Shown here one piece after another: positions 17,149 through 25,549 of a stretch of DNA of 64,000 nucleotides (position 1 is the stretch's first letter; every line of letters begins with the position of its first letter). Location of the stretch: positions 62,001 through 126,000 of the forward strand of contig JAZRFF010000020.1 of assembly GCA_045661225.1 (NCBI GenBank). The letters are read 5' to 3'. This stretch comes from HGM04593 sp045661225 (GTDB lineage Bacteria; Bacteroidota; Bacteroidia; Bacteroidales; Bacteroidaceae). Made by a program: the position numbers and the translations under genes. The notes below the pieces were generated by a model. The model did not search any database. It had not been told where the DNA came from and saw nothing but the letters and a program-made list of their open reading frames with translations.

Positions 17149-18798
17149 TTAGAATCCCACCCTCTTGTGTTGTTCCTTATTGCCGAGGCGTTCGGCTGCG
17201 CAGTCGCGCATAAGGGCGTCGAGCGGTTGCTCCTGACAGCCGTATAGCACGCTGTTTATGGTGTGTTTGCGTGCGATGTTCTCAATCTGTCCGCCGCTGA
17301 GGTCGTAGCTTGCTGCAAGGGTTGTGGCATCGGTCGCAGTGAGTTCGGGAATCATTGTTTGCCATATTCTTGCACGCACGCTCTCGTCGGGCTTCTCGAA
17401 CTTTATCTTGTAGAGGAAGCGGCGTTCAAAAGCCGGGTCAAGGTTGTCCTGTAGGTTGGTGGTGGCAATCATAATGCCGTCGAGTGTCTCCATCTCCTGC
17501 AGAATGATGTTCTGTATTGAGTTCTCCATCTTGTCTACAGCGTTGGTCGCGCCGTTCTTGCGTGTGCCAATGATGGCATCGGCCTCGTTGAACAGCAGTA
17601 TAGGGGCTTGTGTGCAACGTTTGGAAATATCGCGGTAGCGGTCGAAGAGTGCCTTTATGTTCTTCTCGCTGTCGCCCACCCATTTGCTCTTGATTTGCGG
17701 AACGTCGACTGTCATAATGTCGCGCCCTGTCTGGCGTGCAAGCTGGTAGACCGTTTCGGTTTTTCCGGTGCCGGGACCGCCATAGAAAAGGCAGGCAAAG
17801 CCCTGGCGGAATCCCTTCTGCTTCATACGCTCGCGTATCTCGTTGTATTTCTCGGGGGCGAAGAATGTGGCAAGGCGCGATACCTCGTCCTTGATGCCTT
17901 GTGTGTAGAACAGCTCCTTTGCTGTTATTGTGCAGTGTTGCATAAGGTCGGCAATCTTTTCCTCCTTTGTATTGATTTTCATTTCGCTAAGCAAAGAGCG
18001 TTTGGCCTCCTCGGTGAGTTTGTAGCGTGTGTTGTCGGCAATGCCGTTCACACAGATGTGCTCAACAAGGTTGTGCTTCATCAGTTCGTGTTCCCCGCCA
18101 CGCAGTTTTGCCTTGCACTCGTTGAAATCACTTACCGATTCGAAGATGTCCTCCATTTGCCTAAAGCGTATGTCGTCGTCATCATCTATTGTAAGTTTCT
18201 GGCAGAATAGCATCAACAGCAACAGACTTTCGTCGTTCAGATTATGTTTTTTGACCTCTTTTACAAGCTTGATGTCACCGTTGTCCTCAAAGAGTTGCTT
18301 GATGTTGTTTATTGCCTCCTCGGTGTTTGTGCTATTGTTGTCAAGGTCGTTGAATATTGAGTCAATATGTTCAAGAAGCTGTGCACAGTCGAGTCCCTTC
18401 ATTGCCGGCTGCTGATAGGTCTGGTTGTGTCTTAAGGCCTTGATAACAGGTTGATATACATCGAACTCATCTTCGGTCTTTGCGTTGCGGTAACGTAGCA
18501 GGTGGCGTTGCACAAGGGCGTTGATGTCATCGGCATAGGTGAACATATGTATGCAGTTGAGGTCAAGAAAACGTGCAAGGTCGTTGAAATCCACACGGTT
18601 CGGGCCTTTTTCAAGGCAAATGCAGAACAGCACCGCCTGCATCTCTGTTATGCCGTAGCTCTCGGCAAGGAAACTGCTGTATGGTTTCACCTTTTGCAGA
18701 ATCTTCTTGTCGAGCTTTGAATCCTCGGTAAGTGTAATAACCTTTTCAATAGCCTGCAACAGTGTAAATGTCTTCTTTGTGCTTTTCTTCTTTTCCAT
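17149..18798 (-). CDS. AAA+ ATPase with N-terminal winged-helix-like region
   Basis: A 549-residue protein. Residues 40-105 and 190-270 look like two winged-helix modules, with an acidic linker between them. The AAA domain starts at about residue 300. It has Walker A 'GGPGTGKTE' (340-348), Walker B 'ILLFNEAD' (400-407, with Asn where many relatives have Asp), sensor-1 'ATTN' (445-448), and an arginine finger in 'FERRF' (457-461). A small AAA lid follows. The layout resembles the AAA ATPases of contractile injection systems and related Bacteroidota proteins, but no such structural genes lie nearby. Its probable role is remodelling or unfolding a partner protein encoded in this block. Confidence 0.85.
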   Translation of the reverse strand: MEKKKSTKKTFTLLQAIEKVITLTEDSKLDKKILQKVKPYSSFLAESYGITEMQAVLFCICLEKGPNRVDFNDLARFLDLNCIHMFTYADDINALVQRHLLRYRNAKTEDEFDVYQPVIKALRHNQTYQQPAMKGLDCAQLLEHIDSIFNDLDNNSTNTEEAINNIKQLFEDNGDIKLVKEVKKHNLNDESLLLLMLFCQKLTIDDDDDIRFRQMEDIFESVSDFNECKAKLRGGEHELMKHNLVEHICVNGIADNTRYKLTEEAKRSLLSEMKINTKEEKIADLMQHCTITAKELFYTQGIKDEVSRLATFFAPEKYNEIRERMKQKGFRQGFACLFYGGPGTGKTETVYQLARQTGRDIMTVDVPQIKSKWVGDSEKNIKALFDRYRDISKRCTQAPILLFNEADAIIGTRKNGATNAVDKMENSIQNIILQEMETLDGIMIATTNLQDNLDPAFERRFLYKIKFEKPDESVRARIWQTMIPELTATDATTLAASYDLSGGQIENIARKHTINSVLYGCQEQPLDALMRDCAAERLGNKEQHKRVGF

Positions 18799-18928
18799 AT
18801 TTTCTATCCTTTTTTATATAATATAGAAACAAAAAGAAAAAAATTCAAAGTCAACAGCTGTTTTGGCTGAAAAAAGTTTGTAATGCGCTAAATATCAAGC
18901 TGCTGCAAAAGTGTTAAAGTTTGTAAAA

Positions 18929-19325
18929 TTACTGATTGAGAGGTATAATGAATACCCGCAACCAATTTTGCGATGAAAAGGTTGCGGGTGTATTTATTGG
19001 GTTGGGAAGTAGTGTCGTTTCTACTTCTTTGCCACCCGGTTTGAATAGTTTCTCCAGTTCTTTCTCTTTACCTTCGTATACCTGATAGGCAACAGGTTCT
19101 CGTGTGCCGCCCATAATTCGTAGAGGAGTTTCATATCCGACTCCTATCAATTCGATTCCCCTTATCGTTGTTCACGCACTTTTCCACCTCGATACCGGTA
19201 GGCAATAAACTGCATATAGATACAGAGCATAGTCATAGGAGAAGAACATCGCGATTGAAAATAAATTTTCGCTCACTCGTTTGCACAAGCTTTCCGTTCT
19301 CTTTTACACCCACTCTTGTTCCCAT
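18929..19325 (-). pseudogene. Decayed hypothetical gene split by frame changes
   Basis: No single frame spans this stretch, but coding-like pieces follow each other on the minus strand. From ATG 19325 a frame reads 'GTRVGVKENGKLV' and 'SERKFIFNRD' to a TGA at 19235-19233. The same frame continues after that stop with 'LLPTGIEVEKCVNNDKGNRI'. A shift then joins 'ELIGVGYETPLRIMGG' and runs to 18929. The simplest reading is one former gene of about 130 codons with a nonsense change and a frameshift. The last 73-codon piece could still be translated from a TTG. The family is unknown. Confidence 0.4.
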
Positions 19326-19687
19326 TGGTGTATGCTGGCAATGGTGTCGAGCAGGGCAATGGCAGCCGCACGAAGCGCTTCTGTCGGCAATGTGGTTACG
19401 GGCAGGGTGGTGCCGTCGGTTGTGGCGATGTTCCAATTGCCGTCACTGTGCTTGACTAACTTATCGCACTCGCCGCAATGAATGGTAAAAGGCTGTGTCT
19501 TTATCTCCGTTACCCCGCCGAAGCCATCGGGTACGTGCATCTGGTTGTCCATCTGTTTCTTTACTGTGAAAGAGCACAACTCGTCAATCAAACGGTGCAA
19601 CTCACAATTGTCGGCAGCTTGCAGGGCAAAGGCACGCTTTGCCTTCATTGTCTCTATTTCCTGTTTTATTCTCTCTTCGTAGTCCAT
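19304..19687 (-). CDS. Hypothetical protein
   Basis: A 127-residue soluble protein. The first 50 residues form a charged helical stretch ('DYEERIKQEIETMKAKR'). A central strand-rich part contains 'HVPDGFGGVTEIK' and a Cys pair in 'HCGECDK', and the C-terminus is helical. The single CxxC-type pair is not enough to claim a metal site. The gene starts 5 bp after the upstream hypothetical and ends inside the start of the decayed gene. No family recognised. Confidence 0.55.
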   Translation of the reverse strand: MDYEERIKQEIETMKAKRAFALQAADNCELHRLIDELCSFTVKKQMDNQMHVPDGFGGVTEIKTQPFTIHCGECDKLVKHSDGNWNIATTDGTTLPVTTLPTEALRAAAIALLDTIASIHQWEQEWV

Positions 19688-19692
19688 AACTG

Positions 19693-20250
19693 TTATTCTA
19701 CCGGTATCTCAATATATTCCGGAAAAGGATATTTTGAGAACCATTGTTCGTTGGCTTCGGTATCTTTTTCTATAAGTTCTTCAAGTGTTGCGGCAAGTGC
19801 GTCGGCGATACGGAGCAGCGAGTTTCTGTCGGTGAGTTCGCGAAATGAAATTTTTCGTTCATCAGGTACTGTTCTTACATACCACTCTCCGCTGTCAGGT
19901 TTTATACAATCCATACACTCGCCCGAGTATAAAGAATCTTCAAGCATATATATTCCTGTTGTTACAATCTTCTCGCAAATGTCAATGGGAATCAACAGCA
20001 TCGTTGTCATCTTCTGTTCAACAGTATCGGCAATCTTTATAAGCTCTTTGTAGCAACGGTTAATTCTGGCATTCGTAAAAAGGTTGATTCTTGATGCCGA
20101 TGAGTGTCGTCGAAGAAATAGTCGCAAACTGGAATTTTCAGCACGCTTGCTGTGATAGATATCCTGGGCCTCAAAGTACGCTTTTGCGTATTCTTTGTCT
20201 TTGGGCTCACGCTTGATTTTTTTTAGCTTTGTGATTTTCAGTTGTCGCAT
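19693..20250 (-). CDS. Hypothetical protein, basic N-terminus
   Basis: A 185-residue soluble protein. The first 60 residues are strongly basic ('KITKLKKIKREPKDKEY', 'LRLFLRRHSSAS'), which suggests nucleic acid or acidic partner binding. The rest is acidic and helical, with 'CMDC' near the centre and a helix 'IADALAATLEELIEKD' near the end. It sits 11 bp after the upstream gene and 5 bp before the next, within a tight minus-strand run. No family recognised. Confidence 0.55.
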   Translation of the reverse strand: MRQLKITKLKKIKREPKDKEYAKAYFEAQDIYHSKRAENSSLRLFLRRHSSASRINLFTNARINRCYKELIKIADTVEQKMTTMLLIPIDICEKIVTTGIYMLEDSLYSGECMDCIKPDSGEWYVRTVPDERKISFRELTDRNSLLRIADALAATLEELIEKDTEANEQWFSKYPFPEYIEIPVE

Positions 20251-20261
20251 ATCTGTTGCAT

Positions 20262-20594
20262 TCAGTCTTTAATGTCGTCTATTATTCTCCTTCTCTCTTT
20301 CCACGTAAGTTCGCAGCCTCCAAGGTGGCACTCATTGGCTTTGAGGTGTAACAATGTGCCGGCACGCTCAATGGTGCAGAACTCATTGCCGTCGGCATCT
20401 GTCTGTGCAGTTGCGGAGTATTCAACAACAGCATTGTTTTTCTCACCGTTTGCGTGATACAGTGTGTCGCCAGCAATGAACACAAGCAGCTCACCGGTGC
20501 GCCTTCTCAAATAGAAAATCTCGCCGGTGTCGGCAATATACTCTCGTGGCCATATATTGCCCAGCTTATGATGGAATGTTCCGAATTTTACCAT
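20262..20594 (-). CDS. Hypothetical protein, paralogue of the neighbouring gene
   Basis: A 110-residue protein. ATG 20594 (MVKFGTFHHKLGN) was chosen because it lies 5 bp after the upstream stop; the frame is open further upstream but would overlap that gene with low-quality sequence. Strand-rich content includes 'VFIAGDTLYHANGE', 'DGNEFCTIERAGTLL' and 'HLKANECHLGG'. These align with 'VFVAGENLVYH', 'TGAEICFVEYKGARI' and 'MLDAAQYFKGG' of the next gene, so the two probably arose by tandem duplication. Function unknown. Confidence 0.55.
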   Translation of the reverse strand: MVKFGTFHHKLGNIWPREYIADTGEIFYLRRRTGELLVFIAGDTLYHANGEKNNAVVEYSATAQTDADGNEFCTIERAGTLLHLKANECHLGGCELTWKERRRIIDDIKD

Positions 20595-20599
20595 TGGCT

Positions 20600-20998
20600 T
20601 TATTTTCTCTCGTTCAATTGTTTCGCAGCCTCGTCGGTGAGGTATTGGTGCAGGGTACGGCCGTCGTCTGTTTTTAGCGCATTCATACTCTCGTGAGTAA
20701 CCTTGCGACCGCCCTTGAAATATTGCGCAGCATCGAGCATTATGCGTGCGCCTTTGTACTCCACAAAGCATATTTCCGCACCGGTCTTGGGGTTTTGGAG
20801 CGCTTTGGCTGTGTATGTGTTGCGATACCCTATACCGCTTTTGAATGTAAGGGTGTTGCCGTTGCGTTCATCGAGACGGAAAAGTTCTGTTCGTGCAACA
20901 TCTTTTGGAAGCCCTTTCTTTGCCAAATGCAATGGTAGTTCGCAATGGTAAACAAGATTTTCGCCGGCCACAAAAACTTTTGATTTTTTATTCTCCAT
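20600..20998 (-). CDS. Hypothetical protein, paralogue of the downstream gene
   Basis: A 132-residue soluble protein of unknown family. The opening 'KVFVAGENLVYH' and the later 'GAEICFVEYKGARIMLDAAQ' match the 110-residue protein encoded 5 bp downstream. A helical C-terminal extension of about 35 residues ('LHQYLTDEAAKQLNER') is absent from that partner. It is the first gene of a tight minus-strand run (20998 to 19304). No signal peptide, membrane span or catalytic motif is seen. Confidence 0.6.
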   Translation of the reverse strand: MENKKSKVFVAGENLVYHCELPLHLAKKGLPKDVARTELFRLDERNGNTLTFKSGIGYRNTYTAKALQNPKTGAEICFVEYKGARIMLDAAQYFKGGRKVTHESMNALKTDDGRTLHQYLTDEAAKQLNERK

Positions 20999-21156
20999 AG
21001 TGCTTTGTTTTATGCGTTACGTATATAATATGGCAACTTTTTTTAAAAATTCAAACTCTCGGGCCTGTACCGGTGAAAATAATTTGTATCGCACTGAAAT
21101 ATAATGCGATACAAACAGTTAAATATTGTTAAACAAAAGCGTGACAAATAAAGACT

Positions 21157-21513
21157 TTAAGGCTTCATTTTGGCAAACTTCAGATTATTTACTACAAACT
21201 CGTACATCTCCAAATAGGCGTGAGTCCACTCATCGGGTGTAAACCACGTAAAATCATCGTCGGCATCAGTAATAACAATCTGATTTTCGTCGTTCAAACC
21301 AACGGCACAAATTGTTATAATTTGCTCATTGCCATCCATAACCCTGATGACACTATCATCATAGGCTTCATCTTCCTCTTCTATTGCACAATTGAACCAA
21401 ATGTAACGACCGGTGGGGTTGTTCGACAAAATTTCAATTATCTCGGCCTTTGCAGCCTCTTCAAGTGCTGAATATTGCTTTAAATACTTTTTGGGGTCTT
21501 TCATAATTTTCAT
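21157..21513 (-). CDS. Hypothetical acidic protein
   Basis: A 118-residue, strongly acidic soluble protein ('EEEDEAYDDSVIRVMDG', 'ITDADDDFTWFTPDEW'). The N-terminal 30 residues are helical, followed by alternating strands and a helical C-terminus. The acidic, aromatic-rich style recalls immunity or inhibitor proteins and SUKH-like folds, but this is only a resemblance. It is separated by 158 bp from the downstream run, so it may have its own promoter. Confidence 0.55.
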   Translation of the reverse strand: MKIMKDPKKYLKQYSALEEAAKAEIIEILSNNPTGRYIWFNCAIEEEDEAYDDSVIRVMDGNEQIITICAVGLNDENQIVITDADDDFTWFTPDEWTHAYLEMYEFVVNNLKFAKMKP

Positions 21514-21642
21514 TCATTTAATTATTTGTTGGGCTATTGTTTCAAACCCATAACTTAAAGCTATTCAATATTACATCAGGAGTTATAGGAGTGTTCAGTA
21601 GTCGTTAAAGCTCATTGTTTGTTATAGTTTGTTACAAGTAGT

Positions 21643-22389
21643 TTATCCAAATATCTTTTTCACCTCTTCGGCATTTACTACTTCGTCAAAGTTACGCTTT
21701 TCTTCTTCAGCGCAATCGGCCCATTCTATTTCCTTGTCTGTTACTGTAACCTTTTTGAGCAGAATTTCTCCCCAATCCTCATATTCGGCTACAATGCCGT
21801 GAAGGTTACACTCTATTCTATTCAAAAACTCTTCAATGTGCCTAAATGCCGCTTCAGGGACATCTGATGCAAACTGGCAACGCACAAAAAGGTTGTCGCT
21901 GTCGGTAACCTCAATCATTCGCAAATAACCGGTTCCGGCCGTAGGACGCAGACGGCATTCAATCATACTGCTGAACTCCTCTTTTGCCTTCTCCTTGTCG
22001 TCGCAATCGATGATAAAGCCCAGGGACAGTTCTTTCATCTCCTGCCAGTCGTTGCCGTCCCATAAATATTCGTAACTTCCTCCTCCGCTGTTGCTTTCGT
22101 ACAAGACAAAATCAATATCGGGAAATTGTTTCGCTATTTTTGTTACAATCTCTTCGGTTTTAAGATTATTAGGGTAATAATACGAGCTATCCGCCCAGAT
22201 TATTTTATCTTCGAATATGTCAAAACGTTGTGCACCAAACCAATCTTCCCCGACCGGCTGGTTGGGTTGCCACTCTACACCGGTATCTTTGAGGCTCTGT
22301 TTCTTCGTCTGTTCAATAGCGTAGTCAACCACTTTCTTAATATCCTTAGAATTTCTTGTCTTTAAACTTGTTGTAGAGACGAATCCCAT
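21643..22389 (-). CDS. Hypothetical protein
   Basis: A 248-residue soluble protein of unknown family. The N-terminal region is basic ('LKTRNSKDIKKVV'). The middle contains 'DIDFVLYESNSGGGSYEYLWDG', where a Gly-rich turn sits between aromatic strands. The C-terminal third is acidic and helical. No signal peptide is present. It is the first gene of the minus-strand accessory block and is divergent from the PepSY-like gene across a 280-bp AT-rich gap. Confidence 0.6.
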   Translation of the reverse strand: MGFVSTTSLKTRNSKDIKKVVDYAIEQTKKQSLKDTGVEWQPNQPVGEDWFGAQRFDIFEDKIIWADSSYYYPNNLKTEEIVTKIAKQFPDIDFVLYESNSGGGSYEYLWDGNDWQEMKELSLGFIIDCDDKEKAKEEFSSMIECRLRPTAGTGYLRMIEVTDSDNLFVRCQFASDVPEAAFRHIEEFLNRIECNLHGIVAEYEDWGEILLKKVTVTDKEIEWADCAEEEKRNFDEVVNAEEVKKIFG

Positions 22390-22669
22390 AATTCTTTTAT
22401 TTATTGTTTGTTCCTTAAATATGTAATATGTGTGGGAATTTCATTCAGTGTAAATTCCAAAAATCGGAATAAAGATATGTCTTTAAATACTAATAAAAAT
22501 CAAATTTGATGTTTTTTTCAAAAAAGTATGGAATTTCAGATTCTTTTCAGAATTGGGTGTAATATTTGTACCGTAATTCGAGAGCAGGTGTTGCCCAATA
22601 TGTTTTTCAGGGAACATAATTCTTGGATTGAGTGTTAAACATTAAGTGTATAAATAAAAAATTACAATT

Positions 22670-23110
22670 ATGAAAAAGATTTTAATTGCTTTGGTATTAG
22701 TATTTCCTTTCAGTGTGGCATTGGCTTTTGGCGGTGGCGACAAAGTTGTTAGCAAAAAAGAGCTTCCTGCTCAGGCACAGAGTCTTATTAACGAGTATTT
22801 TGCAAGTGCGAAAATTTCTTACGCTAAACTTGAGACTGACTTTTTGGAGCGCTCTTACGAGGTGATGCTTGCCGATGGTGTTAAATTGGAATTTACAAAG
22901 AAAGGAAGCTGGAAAGAGGTTGATTGCCGTTACGGCGAGGTTCCTGCCGGTATTGTTCCTGCAGCTATAAAGAATTATGTTGCCGAGAATTATCCCGAGG
23001 CAAAGATTATTAAGATTGAGCGCGATGGAAGAGAGTATGACGTGAAATTGTCGAATAAGTTGGAACTTACTTTCAATAAGGATTTTAAAATCATAGATAT
23101 TGACAACTAA
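22670..23110 (+). CDS. Secreted PepSY-like (DUF2874-type) protein
   Basis: A 146-residue periplasmic protein. The signal peptide is at residues 1-19 ('LIALVLVFPFSVALA'). Two repeats of the PepSY-like fold follow: a helix with 'LPAQAQSLINEYF' then strands to about residue 80, and 'VPAAIKNYVAENYPEAKI' then strands to the end. Small secreted proteins of this type are common in gut Bacteroidota; they may bind or inhibit enzymes, but the partner is unknown. A strong terminator lies 48 bp after the stop. The AT-rich upstream region contains TAATATTTG at 22560-22568, a -7-like box with one extra base. Confidence 0.82.
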   Translation: MKKILIALVLVFPFSVALAFGGGDKVVSKKELPAQAQSLINEYFASAKISYAKLETDFLERSYEVMLADGVKLEFTKKGSWKEVDCRYGEVPAGIVPAAIKNYVAENYPEAKIIKIERDGREYDVKLSNKLELTFNKDFKIIDIDN

Positions 23111-23158
23111 GAAGTAGAGCGGTTACAAATACCGTCTTGTGAAAAAACTTTACAACGT

Positions 23159-23191
23159 GCGCGCCGTCATCAATTGACGGCGCGCTGCTTT
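23159..23191 (+). terminator. Terminator after the PepSY-like gene
   Basis: An 11-bp GC-rich stem (23159-23169 with 23175-23185), a 5-nt loop and then TGCTTTT. Confidence 0.8.
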
Positions 23192-23462
23192 TGGCATTGT
23201 GTGAAATTATCAGCGCCGGCAAGAAAGATTGTGGGTCATTGCTAACAATAAATTTGCGGAAAATCTCCTGTTTCTCTCTGTTTTTACAACCTGTGACGGG
23301 TGTTTGATATAATTATTTAGAACGCAGGTTGGTGTTCTTGGCGAAGCTGTAGGTTTCATAATGCAATTGTTTCTTCTCTTTTTTATGCGTTTTTATGATG
23401 ATTCGGGGGCGAAACGCGATTTTTTTATTATATTCGCACTTTTAAGAGAAACGAATATATAA
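23192..23462 (+). other. Intergenic region before metF
   Basis: About 270 bp without a gene. I see no convincing TAnnTTTG box; TATATTCG at 23444-23451 is a weak -7 candidate close to the metF start. No conserved SAM or cobalamin riboswitch elements are recognisable by eye. Confidence 0.4.
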
Positions 23463-24416
23463 ATGCGAGTAATAGACTACATAAACTCTTCGGTAAAGAC
23501 GGCCTTTTCGTTCGAGGTGTTGCCGCCACTTAAAGGAACGGGTGCCGGCAAACTCTTTGGGAATATTGACCGCCTTATGGAGTTTAATCCCGCCTACATA
23601 AACATTACCACGCATCACAGCGAGCCGGTGTATCAAGATATGGGTAATGGAATGTTTAAGTTGGGGTCTATACGCCGTCGCCCGGGAACAGTAGCTGTGG
23701 CGACCGCAATCCACCACAGGTATAATATTCCGGTGGTGCCTCATATTTTGTGCAACGGATATACACTCGAGGATACTGAGTATGTGCTCATAGACTTGCA
23801 GCTTTCGGGCATTACCGACATTCTTGTGCTGCGTGGCGACAAGTGTAAGGGCGATGCAAACACCGCTCCTGCAAAATGTGGTAATAAAAATGCCATTGAC
23901 CTTCTGCGTCAGGTGAACCGTTTCAATGAGGGTTTTTTTGTCGATGGCACGGCAATGAAAGAGCGTGGCGAGCGTTTCTCGTTCGGTGTGGCTTGCTACC
24001 CCGAAAAGCACGAGGAGGCTCCAAATATGGAGAGCGACCTTGCGGTGCTCAAACAGAAAGCCGACGAGGGGGCGGCATACGCTGTAACGCAGATGTTCTT
24101 CGACAACCGTAAGTATTTCGATTTTGTCGACAGGGCGCGTGCAATGGGTATCACAATACCTATTATCCCGGGTATTAAACCCATACACCGTCTCTCGCAA
24201 CTTAACGTGCTGCCGAAAACTTTTCGTGTAGACCTGCCGGGTGACCTTGTTGCCGAAATTCAGCGCTGCAAGGACGATGCGGCTGTGGCGCAGGTTGGGC
24301 GCGAGTGGGGCATTCAGCAGTGTCGCGAACTGATGAATCACGGTGTTCCCAGTATTCACTTTTACACTATTAACGCGTTTGATAGTGTTTATGATATAGC
24401 AAAGGCAATTTATTGA
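23463..24416 (+). CDS. metF: Methylenetetrahydrofolate reductase
   Basis: A 317-residue flavoenzyme that reduces 5,10-methylene-THF to 5-methyl-THF for methionine synthesis. Family hallmarks are 'FSFEVLPPLKGTG' with the conserved Glu near the N-terminus, 'YINITTHHSEP', 'DILVLRGDK', and 'DEGAAYAVTQMFFDN' with the FAD/folate-site residues. Length is normal for a bacterial MetF. Its stop overlaps the start of holB (TGATG), so the four genes to gldH probably form one operon. Confidence 0.95.
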   Translation: MRVIDYINSSVKTAFSFEVLPPLKGTGAGKLFGNIDRLMEFNPAYINITTHHSEPVYQDMGNGMFKLGSIRRRPGTVAVATAIHHRYNIPVVPHILCNGYTLEDTEYVLIDLQLSGITDILVLRGDKCKGDANTAPAKCGNKNAIDLLRQVNRFNEGFFVDGTAMKERGERFSFGVACYPEKHEEAPNMESDLAVLKQKADEGAAYAVTQMFFDNRKYFDFVDRARAMGITIPIIPGIKPIHRLSQLNVLPKTFRVDLPGDLVAEIQRCKDDAAVAQVGREWGIQQCRELMNHGVPSIHFYTINAFDSVYDIAKAIY

Positions 24417-25549
24417 TGAGCGTTTTTTTCAAAGATATAATAGGACAAAGAGAGGTTGTTGCGCAACTGCGACGCTGTGTCGATGAGAATCGTTTGGCAC
24501 ACGCGTTGCTCATTACCGGTCCGCGGGGCAACGGCAAGCTTGCTATTGCTGTGGCGCTTGCCAACTATCTGCTCTGCGGAAAAGGACAGGACGATGCTTG
24601 TGGCGTCTGTCCGACCTGCGTTAAACTGGGCAAGATGATACACAGCGACCTTCATTTTGTTTTTCCGGTAAAAAAGAAGAAAAGCGGCGACAGTAATCCG
24701 GTGAGTGATGACTATATTGCCGAATGGCGCGAGATGTTCTCTAAGAGCGCATATTTCAGCTACGACGACTGGCTTGCGAAACTCGACGTTGAGAATCAGC
24801 AACCCATAATATACGAACGTGAGAGCAGTGAGATTCTGCATAAGTTGTCTATGCAGTCACGCGAGGGCGGTTGGAAGGTTGTTGTTATATGGCTGCCCGA
24901 GAAAATGAAAGAGGTCTGCTCGAACAAATTGTTGAAAATCATAGAAGAGCCTCCTGCAAAAACGCTCTTTCTGCTTGTGTCCGAGGAGCCTGACAAGATA
25001 ATAGACACCATAAAAAGCCGTACGCAACGGGTGGATATCCCACGCATTGCACAGGCTGATATGGAGAATGCCTTGCAGGCTCGTATGGGGCTTGCTTTTG
25101 ACGATGCAAAGATGATTGCTCAGCAGAGTGCAGGCAATTGGGAACAGGCCGAGGAGCTACTCTCGCTCAGCGAGGACAAGGCACGTTATCTTGACCTTTT
25201 TATGCAGCTTATGCGCATTGCATACGCGCGCAACATACGCGAAATGAAGGCCTGGAGCGAACAGGTGGCTACGCTGGGTCGCGAGCGTCAGAAACGTCTT
25301 TTGGAGTATTGTCAGCGTATGATAAGGGAGAATTTTATAATGAATTTCAAAGAGAATAGTATGAACTATATGTCTCAGGCCGAGCGTGGTTTCTCGGTGC
25401 GCTTTTCTCCCTTTGTGAATGAACGTAATATATACGGGATAATGGAGGAGCTCTCCGAGGCTCAGAGGCATATTGAACAGAATGTTAACGCCAAAATGGT
25501 GTTTTTCGATATGTCGTTAAGAATGATAGTTTGGATAAAAAACAGATAA
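24416..25549 (+). CDS. holB: DNA polymerase III clamp-loader subunit (delta')
   Basis: A 377-residue clamp-loader ATPase-like protein. ATG 24416 overlaps the metF stop; a TTG 3 bp earlier is the alternative. The AAA core has a P-loop 'GPRGNGKL' (35-42). A four-cysteine zinc module follows (Cys 54, 62, 65, 68). 'KLLKIIEEPPAKTLFLL' and 'KSRTQRVDI' correspond to the sensor and SRC regions, with Thr in place of Cys. The C-terminal helical collar completes the protein. It loads the sliding clamp at the replication fork. Confidence 0.88.
   Translation: MSVFFKDIIGQREVVAQLRRCVDENRLAHALLITGPRGNGKLAIAVALANYLLCGKGQDDACGVCPTCVKLGKMIHSDLHFVFPVKKKKSGDSNPVSDDYIAEWREMFSKSAYFSYDDWLAKLDVENQQPIIYERESSEILHKLSMQSREGGWKVVVIWLPEKMKEVCSNKLLKIIEEPPAKTLFLLVSEEPDKIIDTIKSRTQRVDIPRIAQADMENALQARMGLAFDDAKMIAQQSAGNWEQAEELLSLSEDKARYLDLFMQLMRIAYARNIREMKAWSEQVATLGRERQKRLLEYCQRMIRENFIMNFKENSMNYMSQAERGFSVRFSPFVNERNIYGIMEELSEAQRHIEQNVNAKMVFFDMSLRMIVWIKNR

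Noticed and set aside
23192..23462. Riboswitch before metF
   Set aside because: No conserved SAM or cobalamin riboswitch core could be identified by eye; a covariance-model search would be needed to be sure.
23442..24359. 305-codon minus-strand frame over metF
   Set aside because: Antisense to metF, whose motifs are all intact; no recognisable protein features.
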